64,000 nt of DNA from an uncultured Croceitalea sp. Lineage in GTDB: Bacteria; Bacteroidota; Bacteroidia; Flavobacteriales; Flavobacteriaceae. Under the pieces are notes generated by a model that was given only the letters and a program-made list of their open reading frames with translations, did no database searches and was not told the DNA's origin. Positions 54,228 through 62,015 of the stretch are shown here, piece by piece. The number at the start of each line of letters is the position of its first letter. Positions within the stretch are counted from its first letter, which is position 1. Made by a program: the position numbers and the translations under genes. The stretch spans positions 186,001 through 250,000 of the forward strand of contig CANMOV010000002.1 in the NCBI GenBank assembly GCA_947499565.1, in the 5' to 3' direction.

Positions 54228-54824
54228 TTACCGATATACCGCCTCGGTATCGAAAAGGCCATCTGCCAGAGGCGCAAAAGGTTCGTCCACATCAGTTACT
54301 GCCAATTGGTTGGTAAGGTTTGACATGACCTTTGCCCCGATGTTGGTAATGACCTCTATCGCCTGAGCCTTGTCATAACCTGCCGAAAGGAAATTTTTGA
54401 GCACTTTATCGGATACCCTTCCCTTTCCCCTGTACACGTCAAGGGTAAAGGAACGGAGGGCATCGAATTTTTCATTTGGGATGGTATCCTCGTTCCGGAT
54501 GGCCTCAAGGTCCTTTTGGTCCGACCCGAAGAACGCTCCACCGGCCATTTGGTGGCCCGAGGTACAATATTTGCACCTGTTCTCGACGGCCACGGTCATT
54601 TGGATGATGTTGTGCTCCTCCGGGGTCAATGTTCCATATGTTGCCAGTTGCAATTGGGTCAGCCAATAGGAACGCAGAGCTGCCGGAGATGCGCTCAGGA
54701 CCTTTGTAAGATTGGGCACGAACCCGAAATTTTCCCTGTACCAATCAAAAACCTCTTTTACCTCTTGGGGCTCATTGGGCAATTCGTCCATCTTAAAGCC
54801 CCTGCTTGTTTCTTTCATAGTCAT
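54228..54824 (-). CDS. Carboxymuconolactone decarboxylase/AhpD-like protein
   Basis: 198 residues. The AhpD active-site motif CxxC-x3-H is seen in NRCKYCTSGHQMAGG, in the usual helix after MTVAVE. NFGFVPNLTKVLSASPAALRSYW is typical of peroxidase-related CMD proteins. It could reduce organic peroxides, the likely redox member of the regulon. Its start shares a base with the stop of the upstream SRPBCC gene, so both are driven by the promoter at 55460. Confidence 0.92.
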   Translation of the reverse strand: MTMKETSRGFKMDELPNEPQEVKEVFDWYRENFGFVPNLTKVLSASPAALRSYWLTQLQLATYGTLTPEEHNIIQMTVAVENRCKYCTSGHQMAGGAFFGSDQKDLEAIRNEDTIPNEKFDALRSFTLDVYRGKGRVSDKVLKNFLSAGYDKAQAIEVITNIGAKVMSNLTNQLAVTDVDEPFAPLADGLFDTEAVYR

Positions 54825-55423
54825 TATTTTGTAAATGTTACCTCGTAATCCTTTCTGATTTCCTTGATCTTCTTGTTGAAAGGGGTCACCTGTTCCCCAG
54901 TCTCCACATAGTGCTTCAATCCCTTTAGGTTGTTGGCCAAGCTCTTTTTGAAGCTTCCCTTCATCATACCGGTCATAAATGCGGGCTTTCCGCGGAACTG
55001 CATGAGATAGGAGGCCGTGGAGGTTCCATTGCCGTTGTCCTTTACACGGTAATAGGCCTGGGTGTTGTCTGCGTCCAAGGGAAACTTGGCCCCATCAAGA
55101 ATAATGTTCCGCATTTCCATTTTTTTCTCGTCGATGTCCGCTATCCTTTCGTGTACCCATCTTGTACCATTGGCATTGAGGTCACATTTTCGCTCGGCCC
55201 CTTTTACACCGGATAGGGAGCCGTTCTCGTAATTGGCGGCATAGATATAGGGAGACCAATTGGATATGGCCCCATAGTCCCGTACCATGGCCATCCAGAC
55301 CTTTTCGGCCGGGGCGTCGATATCGATTGCCACTTCTATCGATTTGTACCTCTTGTCCATGTTCTGGGCCGAAATGATGAGCCCCGCTGTCATGAACAAC
55401 ATTAAAGCAAGTGTCTTTTTCAT
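54824..55423 (-). CDS. SRPBCC (START-like) protein, exported
   Basis: 199 residues with signal peptide TLALMLFMTAGLIISAQ. Core: EVAIDIDAPAEKVWMAMVRDYGAISNWSPYIYA, GAERKCDLNANGTRWVHERI, and a long C-terminal helix containing KSLANNLKGLKHYVETGE that closes the ligand cavity. First gene of a two-gene unit (with the AhpD-like gene) controlled by the TGTAACA-N15-TATCAAA promoter. Confidence 0.88.
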   Translation of the reverse strand: MKKTLALMLFMTAGLIISAQNMDKRYKSIEVAIDIDAPAEKVWMAMVRDYGAISNWSPYIYAANYENGSLSGVKGAERKCDLNANGTRWVHERIADIDEKKMEMRNIILDGAKFPLDADNTQAYYRVKDNGNGTSTASYLMQFRGKPAFMTGMMKGSFKKSLANNLKGLKHYVETGEQVTPFNKKIKEIRKDYEVTFTK

Positions 55424-55459
55424 GATTTGATTTCTTTAAATAGATTTTAGTTACTCCCT

Positions 55460-55488
55460 TTTGATACCCCATGCAAAGAGGTGTTACA
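55460..55488 (-). promoter_or_regulatory. ECF-type promoter P3: TGTAACA-N15-TATCAAA
   Basis: -35-like box at 55482-55488 and -10-like box at 55460-55466 on the minus strand, 37 bp before the SRPBCC start at 55423. Identical spacing to the three other promoters of the set. Confidence 0.75.
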
Positions 55489-55491
55489 GAA

Positions 55492-55995
55492 CTAGGCCGC
55501 CTTTTTGGAGAGTTTTAACAGTTCCTTTTCCTTTTCGGGACTTGGGATGCCCCTTTCCACATAATGTTTGAAGTCCTGGATGACGCCCTCAATGGTCTTG
55601 TTCAGCTTCATTTTCATCATTGGGCCCATTATGATTCCCATAATCCCCTTGGTCTCCATTTTCAGGTGCATGCTGACCTTGGTCCCGTTGCCAAGTTCCT
55701 CAAGATTCCATGTATTGATGGCAGAGGAAATGAAACCGGGAAAACCTTTCACGACCTCGTAGGACAGCACGTGGTTCTTATTATCGAACATTCGGATCTC
55801 TTCCTGTATGGTTCCGAAACCGGGCACTTCACAAGTACGGTTGTTACAGCTGGCCCCATCGAAGATGGGCTGCCCATATCCCTTTGAATGGTCCAGGCCC
55901 CTTGCCCATTTGTAGGCATTGCTGAACTGGTTTCCAAGAACGTCCCAGGCTTCCTCGATTGGTCTGTCCACGGTCAACTCTTTGAATATTTCCAT
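55492..55995 (-). CDS. SRPBCC (START-like) protein, cytoplasmic
   Basis: Start at ATG 55995, not 56055: the upstream candidate lies within the promoter at 56021-56049. 167 residues without a signal peptide. Core: MEIFKELTVDRPIEEAWDVL, CNNRTCEVPGFGTIQEEIRMF, VSMHLKMETKG and a closing helix TIEGVIQDFKHYVERG. The helix resembles that of the protein at 54824. It is the only plainly cytoplasmic SRPBCC member here. Confidence 0.88.
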   Translation of the reverse strand: MEIFKELTVDRPIEEAWDVLGNQFSNAYKWARGLDHSKGYGQPIFDGASCNNRTCEVPGFGTIQEEIRMFDNKNHVLSYEVVKGFPGFISSAINTWNLEELGNGTKVSMHLKMETKGIMGIIMGPMMKMKLNKTIEGVIQDFKHYVERGIPSPEKEKELLKLSKKAA

Positions 55996-56020
55996 AGGTT
56001 TAAAATTTAATAGTTGTCCC

Positions 56021-56049
56021 TTTGATGCAAAGAGTGACCATGTGTTACA
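56021..56049 (-). promoter_or_regulatory. ECF-type promoter P2: TGTAACA-N15-CATCAAA
   Basis: -35-like box 56043-56049, -10-like box 56021-56027, minus strand, 26 bp before the start at 55995. The -35 box overlaps the T-run of the terminator that ends the sigma-factor transcript, so this gene is a separate unit. Confidence 0.75.
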
Positions 56050-56079
56050 AAACAAAAACCCGAAGAAACTATCTTCGGG
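56049..56079 (-). terminator. Rho-independent terminator of the sigma-factor gene
   Basis: Minus strand CCCGAAGA, loop TAGTT, TCTTCGGG, then TTTTTGTTTT. Lies 25 bp after the sigma gene stop. Confidence 0.85.
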
Positions 56080-56103
56080 CCTTTACTAGGGTTCAATAAC
56101 AAG

Positions 56104-56976
56104 TTAGTTGAGTTCAAAAAAATCAAGAAGTTCCTTGTCCCCCAGTATTTCATCCAAAACTGTAGTGCTGTCAAAATTGTCCTTGGCAGGAACGTCGCGC
56201 AATAACCGCAAATGCTTATGGTCCACGATATCGGCGACCAGGTCAAGGTTCTCTTCCACATAGTCAGCGACTTTTTTACGATAGCCGACATTGAACATGT
56301 GCTTGTCATCGGTCAAATATCCCTTTTGGTGCATGGCCTTGGTCTTTTTGGCACATCGGCAGGGGTTTTTTGGATTCATGAGCCCGCATTTGTCTTGCAT
56401 AAAGTTGATGATGTCCTTTCTGGCCCTGTGGAGTTTTATTCTGTAATTCTGCTTGGAAAGATCAAATATCTCGGCACCGGTGTTATGGTCGGCACCAAAG
56501 GTCTCGCCAACGATGAACAACAACCGCTGTTCCCTTGTCAGGCACATGATCATGCCCGATAGGCACTTGTAGCGCAATTCCTTGATCTGTTCCTCTAGCT
56601 CCCTTTCGTCCTGCTCGCCAATGACGGCGTTCTCGATAGAATCCAATCGCTCCCCTTGGTCCTCGAAGTTGGTGAACTGTTTTTCCCCTTTCCTTCGTTT
56701 TGATTGGAGAAACTCGTTGAACACGATACGGTATAGCCATGTTCTGAACTGGCTCTCAAATTTAAACTGTGATAGTTTGGTGATGACCTTGATGAGGGCC
56801 TCTTGTGTAAGGTCCTCCGCATCCATTGGGTCAAAGGTGAATTTCCAAGCAACATTGTAGATGTAGGGCCGATGTAATTTTATCAATTCGTTCAAGGCGT
56901 GCTTATCGCCCTTAAGGGAGGCCCTGACCAATTCAATGTTCTGTTCTTCCGAATAGTTTTCGCCTAATGGGTTCAT
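56104..56976 (-). CDS. ECF-type RNA polymerase sigma factor with long C-terminal extension
   Basis: 290 residues. Region 2 is at about 15-95 (RPYIYNVAWKFTFDPMDAEDLTQEALIKV, FRTWLYRIVFNEFLQSKRRK), and region 4 at about 135-195 (CLTREQRLLFIVGETFGADHNTGAEIF, YRIKLHRARKDIINFM). About 95 extra residues follow, beginning with a Cys cluster CGLMNPKNPCRCAKKT and continuing helically (YRKKVADYVEENLDLVADIV). ECF factors with C-terminal extensions often use them for self-regulation; no anti-sigma gene is adjacent. The gene is preceded by the same promoter motif found before three SRPBCC units, so it likely drives itself and them. Confidence 0.9.
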   Translation of the reverse strand: MNPLGENYSEEQNIELVRASLKGDKHALNELIKLHRPYIYNVAWKFTFDPMDAEDLTQEALIKVITKLSQFKFESQFRTWLYRIVFNEFLQSKRRKGEKQFTNFEDQGERLDSIENAVIGEQDERELEEQIKELRYKCLSGMIMCLTREQRLLFIVGETFGADHNTGAEIFDLSKQNYRIKLHRARKDIINFMQDKCGLMNPKNPCRCAKKTKAMHQKGYLTDDKHMFNVGYRKKVADYVEENLDLVADIVDHKHLRLLRDVPAKDNFDSTTVLDEILGDKELLDFFELN

Positions 56977-56992
56977 TCATAATATTTTTAGT

Positions 56993-57021
56993 TTAGATGC
57001 ATTTTGGACCGCGGTGTTACA
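56993..57021 (-). promoter_or_regulatory. ECF-type promoter P1 of the sigma-factor gene: TGTAACA-N15-CATCTAA
   Basis: -35-like box 57015-57021, -10-like box 56993-56999, minus strand, 17 bp before the sigma start. The sharing of boxes and of 15-bp spacing with P2-P4 points to autoregulation. Confidence 0.75.
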
Positions 57022-57156
57022 AAAGTGTATTCCACTGGACCATTTCATTTTCTTGGGAGAACCCAAATCGGTCATATCATCGCTTCTGACATTCATTTTA
57101 AGATAGAAAAAAGCATTGACATCCTTTAAGACTGTGAAGCAAAATTCCATCGAATT

Positions 57157-57185
57157 TGTAACACCATACCAAAATTGGAATCAAA
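57157..57185 (+). promoter_or_regulatory. ECF-type promoter P4: TGTAACA-N15-AATCAAA
   Basis: -35-like box 57157-57163, -10-like box 57179-57185, plus strand, 36 bp before the lipoprotein start at 57221. It is divergent from P1, so the pair controls both arms of the locus. Confidence 0.75.
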
Positions 57186-57220
57186 GCGGTAAACATAACA
57201 TTCAAATAAAAACTAAAATT

Positions 57221-57796
57221 ATGAAATTGACAACGTATTTCGCCATGGCCGCTATCCTGTTCATGGGCTGTAAAAAATCCGAAAAGAACGGTGATATGGA
57301 ACAGGACATGGATATGAATGAACCAAACACCGAAGTCTATTCCATAGAGGAGGATGCCCGGTTGACACAGACCCTTATCATTGATGCTAGAGCGGACAGG
57401 GTATGGGGTTTGTTGCGAGAACTGGATGATGTGGACAAGTACTCCTCGACCATTGCCAAAGTGGAATTTACAGGGAATAAGGGGGTCGGCGGTGAAAGGT
57501 TGTGCACTTCTGTCGACGGAAAAGGGTTCTTCAAGGAAAAGATAGTGGCCTTTGATGACAGGTTCCGAACTTACTCCTATTCCTTGGTGGAAGGGGTTCC
57601 GGTTAAGGGCATGGTGAACACCTTCAAAGTGGTGAACCTTGGCTACGGCAAAAGTGCGCTCATATGGTCATCAAACTTTGAACAGTTTATGGAAAACCCC
57701 AATATGACGGAAGATGAGTTTATGGCCTTTATGGACTCGGCATCCAAGGAGACATTGCAAAAGATAGGTGAGGCCGCCACTTCCACTCCAATGTAA
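57221..57796 (+). CDS. SRPBCC (START-like) lipoprotein
   Basis: Start at ATG 57221; an upstream ATG at 57116 would precede the promoter at 57157 and is rejected. 191 residues, lipobox in FAMAAILFMGCKK, then an acidic linker (DMEQDMDMNEPNTE). Core: LIIDARADRVWGLLRELDDVDKYSSTIAKVEF, GGERLCTSVDGKGFFKEKIVAF, YSLVEGVPVKGMVNTFKVVNLG. Close paralogue of the soluble exported protein at 53646. First gene of a two-gene unit with the esterase. Confidence 0.9.
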   Translation: MKLTTYFAMAAILFMGCKKSEKNGDMEQDMDMNEPNTEVYSIEEDARLTQTLIIDARADRVWGLLRELDDVDKYSSTIAKVEFTGNKGVGGERLCTSVDGKGFFKEKIVAFDDRFRTYSYSLVEGVPVKGMVNTFKVVNLGYGKSALIWSSNFEQFMENPNMTEDEFMAFMDSASKETLQKIGEAATSTPM

Positions 57797-57806
57797 GGAT
57801 ATGCTA

Positions 57807-58544
57807 ATGGGCAAGAGGTTATTGACCGTTTTACTTTTTTTTCTGTTATTGGGCTTCTGGACCTCACTTGGAGCCCAACAAGAGGATTGGACATCTTTGC
57901 GCAGTGAGGTCCTCGGGCTATCGGTCGATGTGAAGATTTACGGTACTGGTTTCAATAGGAGTGAAAAGCCCATTGTTTACCTGACGGATGGCAGAAAGTT
58001 GCTCGATAATGGGGCCATGGATATCATACTGGAACTGACAAAGAAAGGGTTGGTTCCTGAATCGATCTATGTGCTGGTTAGTACTATTGATAGGTCATCG
58101 GAAAAGGACCTGCGCAACCAGTTCTTCTTCTGTAATCTGGACTATCTAAGGTTTTTCGAGTCGGAACTGGTTCCCTTTGCGGAAGCCAAACATGGGGGCC
58201 TTCGGACTCCTTCCGAAAGAAGTTTAGTGGGTATTTCCTTTGGTGGACTCAACGCCGCCTATTTTTCGGCCAAGACCAACATTTTTGGAAACTATGCCCT
58301 GCTCTCGCCCGTGACCTATCCCTGTAAAGGTGTGATTGCCGATATATCCTTTTCAACTGGTAAGGACCTAAAGATTGTCCTATCCACGGGCAAGAACGAT
58401 GCGGAGCGCTATGTGGACGAACTGGAAGGGATGTACAGGTCAAAGGGCCATACCCTGTCTACCATTGAGACCAACGGGCAACATGACTTTGAGAACTGGA
58501 ACGGACAATGGAAACATGTGTTGGGCTTCCTGCTAACAAAATAA
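57807..58544 (+). CDS. Alpha/beta-hydrolase esterase (PF00756-like), exported
   Basis: Start chosen at ATG 57807, 7 bases after AAGGA; ATG 57801 is also possible. 245 residues, signal peptide LLFFLLLGFWTSLGAQ. Esterase features: PIVYLTDGRKLLDNGAMDIIL, nucleophile elbow VGISFGGLNAAYF (GxSxGG), acid candidate in VLSTGKNDAERY, catalytic His in NGQHDFENW. This resembles the IroE/BesA esterases that hydrolyse siderophore or other ester substrates. 10 bp after the SRPBCC lipoprotein and under P4. Confidence 0.88.
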   Translation: MGKRLLTVLLFFLLLGFWTSLGAQQEDWTSLRSEVLGLSVDVKIYGTGFNRSEKPIVYLTDGRKLLDNGAMDIILELTKKGLVPESIYVLVSTIDRSSEKDLRNQFFFCNLDYLRFFESELVPFAEAKHGGLRTPSERSLVGISFGGLNAAYFSAKTNIFGNYALLSPVTYPCKGVIADISFSTGKDLKIVLSTGKNDAERYVDELEGMYRSKGHTLSTIETNGQHDFENWNGQWKHVLGFLLTK

Positions 58545-59044
58545 AGGGTTCTGATTGAAGGGGATTTTTACAATTCCTTCAAAATTTATAAGGAGTGAAA
58601 TATTTGACCGGGGCCCATATTCAAGGCCCAATACATTTGGTCCGAATTGGGATAAGCGAAATCCTCCAGTTGTACGTCAGCCTGGGTAAAATCAAAAGAT
58701 TCTCCTTTGATGATTCTTTCAGTACCTGCAAAGTTAGTTTATCGACTTCCACATTTTTAAGCATGGTTACAGACCTTTGCATAATAATCAAAATATCAGA
58801 AGATAGATCTATTGTCCAGGGAGTTAAGGTTACGGTTTTTTTGGCCAGTAGGAATTCAAGGAAAGAACTTTGTTTTGCCAATCGAGCATTTCAAAATATG
58901 TACTGCCTTTTTTTAAGACCGTTTGCGAATAACTGGTTATGGGACTTAAATACCCGACTGGAAAAGCATAATGGATAAGTAAAACCTTTTGAAAGGAAAA
59001 TAATCAATTAATGACTAATAAAAGTCTACAACAGCGTTGCTAAA
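58545..59044. other. Gap with overlapping unconvincing ORFs
   Basis: 500 bp. A plus-strand frame (58595-58978) starts with GTG near an AAGGAG, and a minus-strand frame (58621-58881) overlaps it. Neither shows a motif, a signal peptide or a convincing composition, so I do not call either as a gene. Confidence 0.3.
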
Positions 59045-60109
59045 ATGGAAAAATCAATTTTGTTCCTTCCGGATATTTCAGGTTTTACAGAGTTTGTGGA
59101 AGAGACCGAGGTAAACCATAGTCAGCATGTGATAGCAGAACTTTTGGAAATCCTCATCGAGTCGAACATTGCTGGGATGGAACTGGCTGAAATAGAAGGG
59201 GATGCCCTTTTCTTCTATTCCGAAGAATCGATACCCTCCCAAGAAATCCTACTTGCCCAGATCACCAATATGTTCACCGCATTCTATAGCCACCTTGACC
59301 TGTTCAGGGAAAATAGGATATGCCCCTGCAATGCCTGTGCTAAGGCCCCTGATCTTAAACTCAAGATCATTGCGCATTGTGGGGAGGTCGAACACATAGT
59401 TGTGAATGGAAAACGAAAGCCTTTTGGCAGAAAGGTCATTGAGGCCCACCGGCTTCTGAAGAACACGGTTAAAGATGACAGCTATGCATTGCTCACGAAG
59501 GAATTGGCTCAGGAAGTGGACCTGTCGTTTTATTATTTCAGTAAGGTTTTTCATTTCAAGGAAGGTGAAAACGAATATGACGGGAAGAACCTGGAATATA
59601 TTTATTCATTGATTGATCCCCTGAAACTGAATCTAAAGCCTGTTCCCACAGTAAAGACTTTTGTGCCGGATAAAAGTCCCAATCTTCATTTGCAACGGCA
59701 AATGAACCGTTCGGCGGCAAAACTACTTTCGTTGATTATGGACTTTTCCATTCGCCCACAATGGGTAAAAGGGGTAGATCGATTTATTTTTGATGGGAAT
59801 GAGGTAAATCGGGTGGGTACGCAACATCTTTGTGTGATCAATGGGAAAAATCTAAGTTTCACCACTATAAAAAAAGCGGTAGAACCTTCGCAGTTGGTCT
59901 ATGGTGAGCATACAACCGATGCCAGTCCTTTCAAACAGTACTACCAGATTTATATCATCACCCCCATATCCGATATTGATTGCAAGCTTGAGGTAGAGGT
60001 TTATTGGACCATGAAATGGTCCATTTTTGGGCGGATACTGGAACCTTTGGTAAAAAGAAAAGTGAGAGGAAACATTTTGGAATCTTTGGAACTCTTGGAT
60101 GCCATTTAA
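59045..60109 (+). CDS. DUF2652 (cyclase-like) protein fused to a SRPBCC-like domain
   Basis: 354 residues. The N-terminal about 190 residues match DUF2652, a degenerate class III adenylate-cyclase fold (ILFLPDISGFTEFVEETEVNHS, LAEIEGDALFFYSEE, CPCNACAKAPDLKLKIIAHCGE, FGRKVIEAHRLLKNTV). The C-terminal about 140 residues look like another SRPBCC domain (AAKLLSLIMDFSIRPQWVKGVDRFIF, YYQIYIITPISD). It is the fifth SRPBCC unit in the block and may sense the same ligands. No TGTAACA-type promoter is seen upstream. Confidence 0.85.
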   Translation: MEKSILFLPDISGFTEFVEETEVNHSQHVIAELLEILIESNIAGMELAEIEGDALFFYSEESIPSQEILLAQITNMFTAFYSHLDLFRENRICPCNACAKAPDLKLKIIAHCGEVEHIVVNGKRKPFGRKVIEAHRLLKNTVKDDSYALLTKELAQEVDLSFYYFSKVFHFKEGENEYDGKNLEYIYSLIDPLKLNLKPVPTVKTFVPDKSPNLHLQRQMNRSAAKLLSLIMDFSIRPQWVKGVDRFIFDGNEVNRVGTQHLCVINGKNLSFTTIKKAVEPSQLVYGEHTTDASPFKQYYQIYIITPISDIDCKLEVEVYWTMKWSIFGRILEPLVKRKVRGNILESLELLDAI

Positions 60110-60249
60110 TCCAATGGAACAGGAATATTCGATTATTGGGATTGAAGTATATCAAAATCTGTCAAACCTGAAACAAAGATTTATATTGACCATTAAAACG
60201 GCCAAGAGAAGAAACGTTTTAAAAAAATAGGTGGGGTCTTTTTAAGCGT

Positions 60250-60322
60250 TCATTTAAAAGTACTCTTCTGAATAAAAAAGATTAAAGCTCCGATACTAAT
60301 AAATAATTCACCCTTTCTTCAA
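60250..60322. repeat. 73-bp direct repeat, copy 2 (truncated thioesterase end)
   Basis: Matches 30717-30789 with one mismatch and encodes on the minus strand the last residues of the thioesterase, but the rest of that gene is missing. The remainder of the 324-bp gap shows nothing else. Confidence 0.9.
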
Positions 60323-60433
60323 GGCATCCCTTCTTGATATATTTGGGTTCATCTTAATTTCAAGAATATAGTTAATTACCTCTATTTATATTTAATGGCG
60401 GCACTGGATTATACACCAATATGCTTTTAATAT

Positions 60434-60790
60434 TTATGATTGTCTATATCCAACAAGTACCCTTTTCAAATCACCCTTTTCCTTAAAAATCAGAAATAAT
60501 ACATAAGGCGCAAAAACAATGATTCCCAAGATACTGGCAAGAATTGCCATTAGTATGGAAGAAGTAGTGAATTTATTCCTCCAAGCAATCCATAAAGCCG
60601 AAAGAATTAAATAACAATTGAAATCCAAGGTAAATTGTCCCATCCATGTGAGAGAAAAGACAAACTCTTGGGCCCTTTCCAGAAAATTTCCACCATCATT
60701 TTTTATGGCTATCGCTGTATAAATGAGTAAGCCCACTGTCTGAACTATCAGTAATCCTTTCAAGAAGTATAGTTTATTAGTTGTTTTCAT
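60434..60790 (-). CDS. Small integral membrane protein (paralogue of the gene at 31308)
   Basis: 118 residues, three hydrophobic segments. GQFTLDFNCYLILSALWIAWRNKFT matches the equivalent block of the 31308 protein, and the ends (FAPYVLFLIFKEKGDLKRVLVG) also correspond. Function unknown. Overlaps the preceding gene by 4 bp as the last member of a four-gene operon. Confidence 0.77.
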   Translation of the reverse strand: MKTTNKLYFLKGLLIVQTVGLLIYTAIAIKNDGGNFLERAQEFVFSLTWMGQFTLDFNCYLILSALWIAWRNKFTTSSILMAILASILGIIVFAPYVLFLIFKEKGDLKRVLVGYRQS

Positions 60791-61269
60791 TTTTTGCTTT
60801 TGATTAAATAGTAAAATATAAGAATATGACTAACCGTCATTATTGGTAGTAATACTGTAGGAACATACCAAGCAGCATCCATATAATTTGCTAAACCTGC
60901 TTCGGTTGCTCTAGTCATTGTCATAATTTGGTCAGCGAATCCTATAATGTTCAATATCCAAACTGAAGTAATGGCCAATTTCGAATTAGTATTTAGCAAA
61001 ATAAAAGCGATAACAGCGCAAACAGCTGTTAACCAATCGCCAATGGCAATATGCTGGGCAAGTTCGATAGGAATGTTTTTTGAAGTAACTACTGGTGAGG
61101 CCGCTACTGAAACACCAATGTAGCGAAACATTTGAGGTATGACGAGTAAGATTAAGAGCGTCTTTTTTGAAAGTTGATTGAGTTTTGGAACTATAAGAAA
61201 AATGGACAATACTAACCAAACTGCGTAAGCCGTAAAAAGCTGTGTCAAGAATATTTGAGTTATGTTCAT
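60787..61269 (-). CDS. Integral membrane protein of unknown function
   Basis: 160 residues with about five helices (LFTAYAVWLVLSIFLIVPKL, TLLILLVIPQMFRYIGVSV, WLTAVCAVIAFILL, AITSVWILNIIGFADQIM, VPTVLLPIMTVSHILIFYYL). No family recognised. 4-bp overlaps with the genes on both sides indicate translational coupling. Confidence 0.78.
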   Translation of the reverse strand: MNITQIFLTQLFTAYAVWLVLSIFLIVPKLNQLSKKTLLILLVIPQMFRYIGVSVAASPVVTSKNIPIELAQHIAIGDWLTAVCAVIAFILLNTNSKLAITSVWILNIIGFADQIMTMTRATEAGLANYMDAAWYVPTVLLPIMTVSHILIFYYLIKSKK

Positions 61270-62012
61270 CCGAGCATCTTTTTAATCTGTTCAGCCACCA
61301 AATATGGTTTTTGACGTGGCACCCAATGTCCGCAATCCTCAATCATCACTACTTTTCCACCCAATCTATGTGCATATTCTTGTGTAACCAAAGGGTCTTG
61401 TTTACCCCATAAAACTGTTGTTGGGATTTCTGTAACCACTTTTTTGAACTTATCTTCCCAACCATCATAATAGTCAGGTGCAGTCATTTTTTGAAATAGC
61501 TTTAAAAGACTTCTCCTTGCAGTTTTTGAAAGTCCTTTAGCAACATTGTTAACATCAACTTCTGCTAATTCAGGAAAGTCTTTGCTGAAGCCCATTTTAA
61601 AAAAAGTATTGTTAACGAAGAACATAAATATTCTTCCCCATATCTTATGTCCCCATATTTTGGCCATTTTGTGCCATTCGAAATTCCTATCTGCCACAGT
61701 ATTCATAAGAAGAAGTCCACTAACCTCTTCTTTATGCTCACTAGCCCAAGCCAAGGAGAGAATAGCACCAATGTCATGACCAACAAGTAGTATTTTTTCA
61801 CTGGTATGCTTGTTAATCAACCAATCACTTAAATAGTTCACTTGGGAACGGATGGTGAAATCAAAATCATTGGAAATTTTGCTAGTAAGACCAAAACCAG
61901 GTAAGTCCATGGCCAGACATTGATACTCATCGAGTAATTTAATAACAGCATTCCATTCTTCTTTATGGTCCGGTCCGCCATGTAGGAATAAGATAGTATC
62001 TTCTTTTTTCAT
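61266..62012 (-). CDS. Alpha/beta-hydrolase with Asp nucleophile (epoxide hydrolase/dehalogenase-like)
   Basis: 248 residues. LFLHGGPDHKEEWNAVIKLL forms the oxyanion HG motif. The nucleophile elbow LLVGHDIGAILSLAWA has Asp instead of Ser, pointing to epoxide hydrolases or haloalkane dehalogenases. TTVLWGKQDPLV carries the acid region and EDCGHWVPRQKP the catalytic His. No signal peptide, so cytoplasmic. Second gene of the four-gene operon, between membrane proteins. Confidence 0.87.
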   Translation of the reverse strand: MKKEDTILFLHGGPDHKEEWNAVIKLLDEYQCLAMDLPGFGLTSKISNDFDFTIRSQVNYLSDWLINKHTSEKILLVGHDIGAILSLAWASEHKEEVSGLLLMNTVADRNFEWHKMAKIWGHKIWGRIFMFFVNNTFFKMGFSKDFPELAEVDVNNVAKGLSKTARRSLLKLFQKMTAPDYYDGWEDKFKKVVTEIPTTVLWGKQDPLVTQEYAHRLGGKVVMIEDCGHWVPRQKPYLVAEQIKKMLG

Positions 62013-62015
62013 AAT

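Noticed and set aside
55996-56055. Longer N-terminus of the cytoplasmic SRPBCC protein from 56055
   Set aside because: The promoter at 56021-56049 and the conserved domain start at 55995 contradict it.
57116-57220. Longer N-terminus of the SRPBCC lipoprotein from ATG 57116
   Set aside because: The ECF-type promoter at 57157-57185 lies inside it, and the lipoprotein signal begins at 57221.
58595-58978. Plus-strand ORF with GTG start near AAGGAG, and the overlapping minus-strand ORF 58621-58881
   Set aside because: Both lack motifs and overlap each other; neither can be preferred as a gene from sequence alone.
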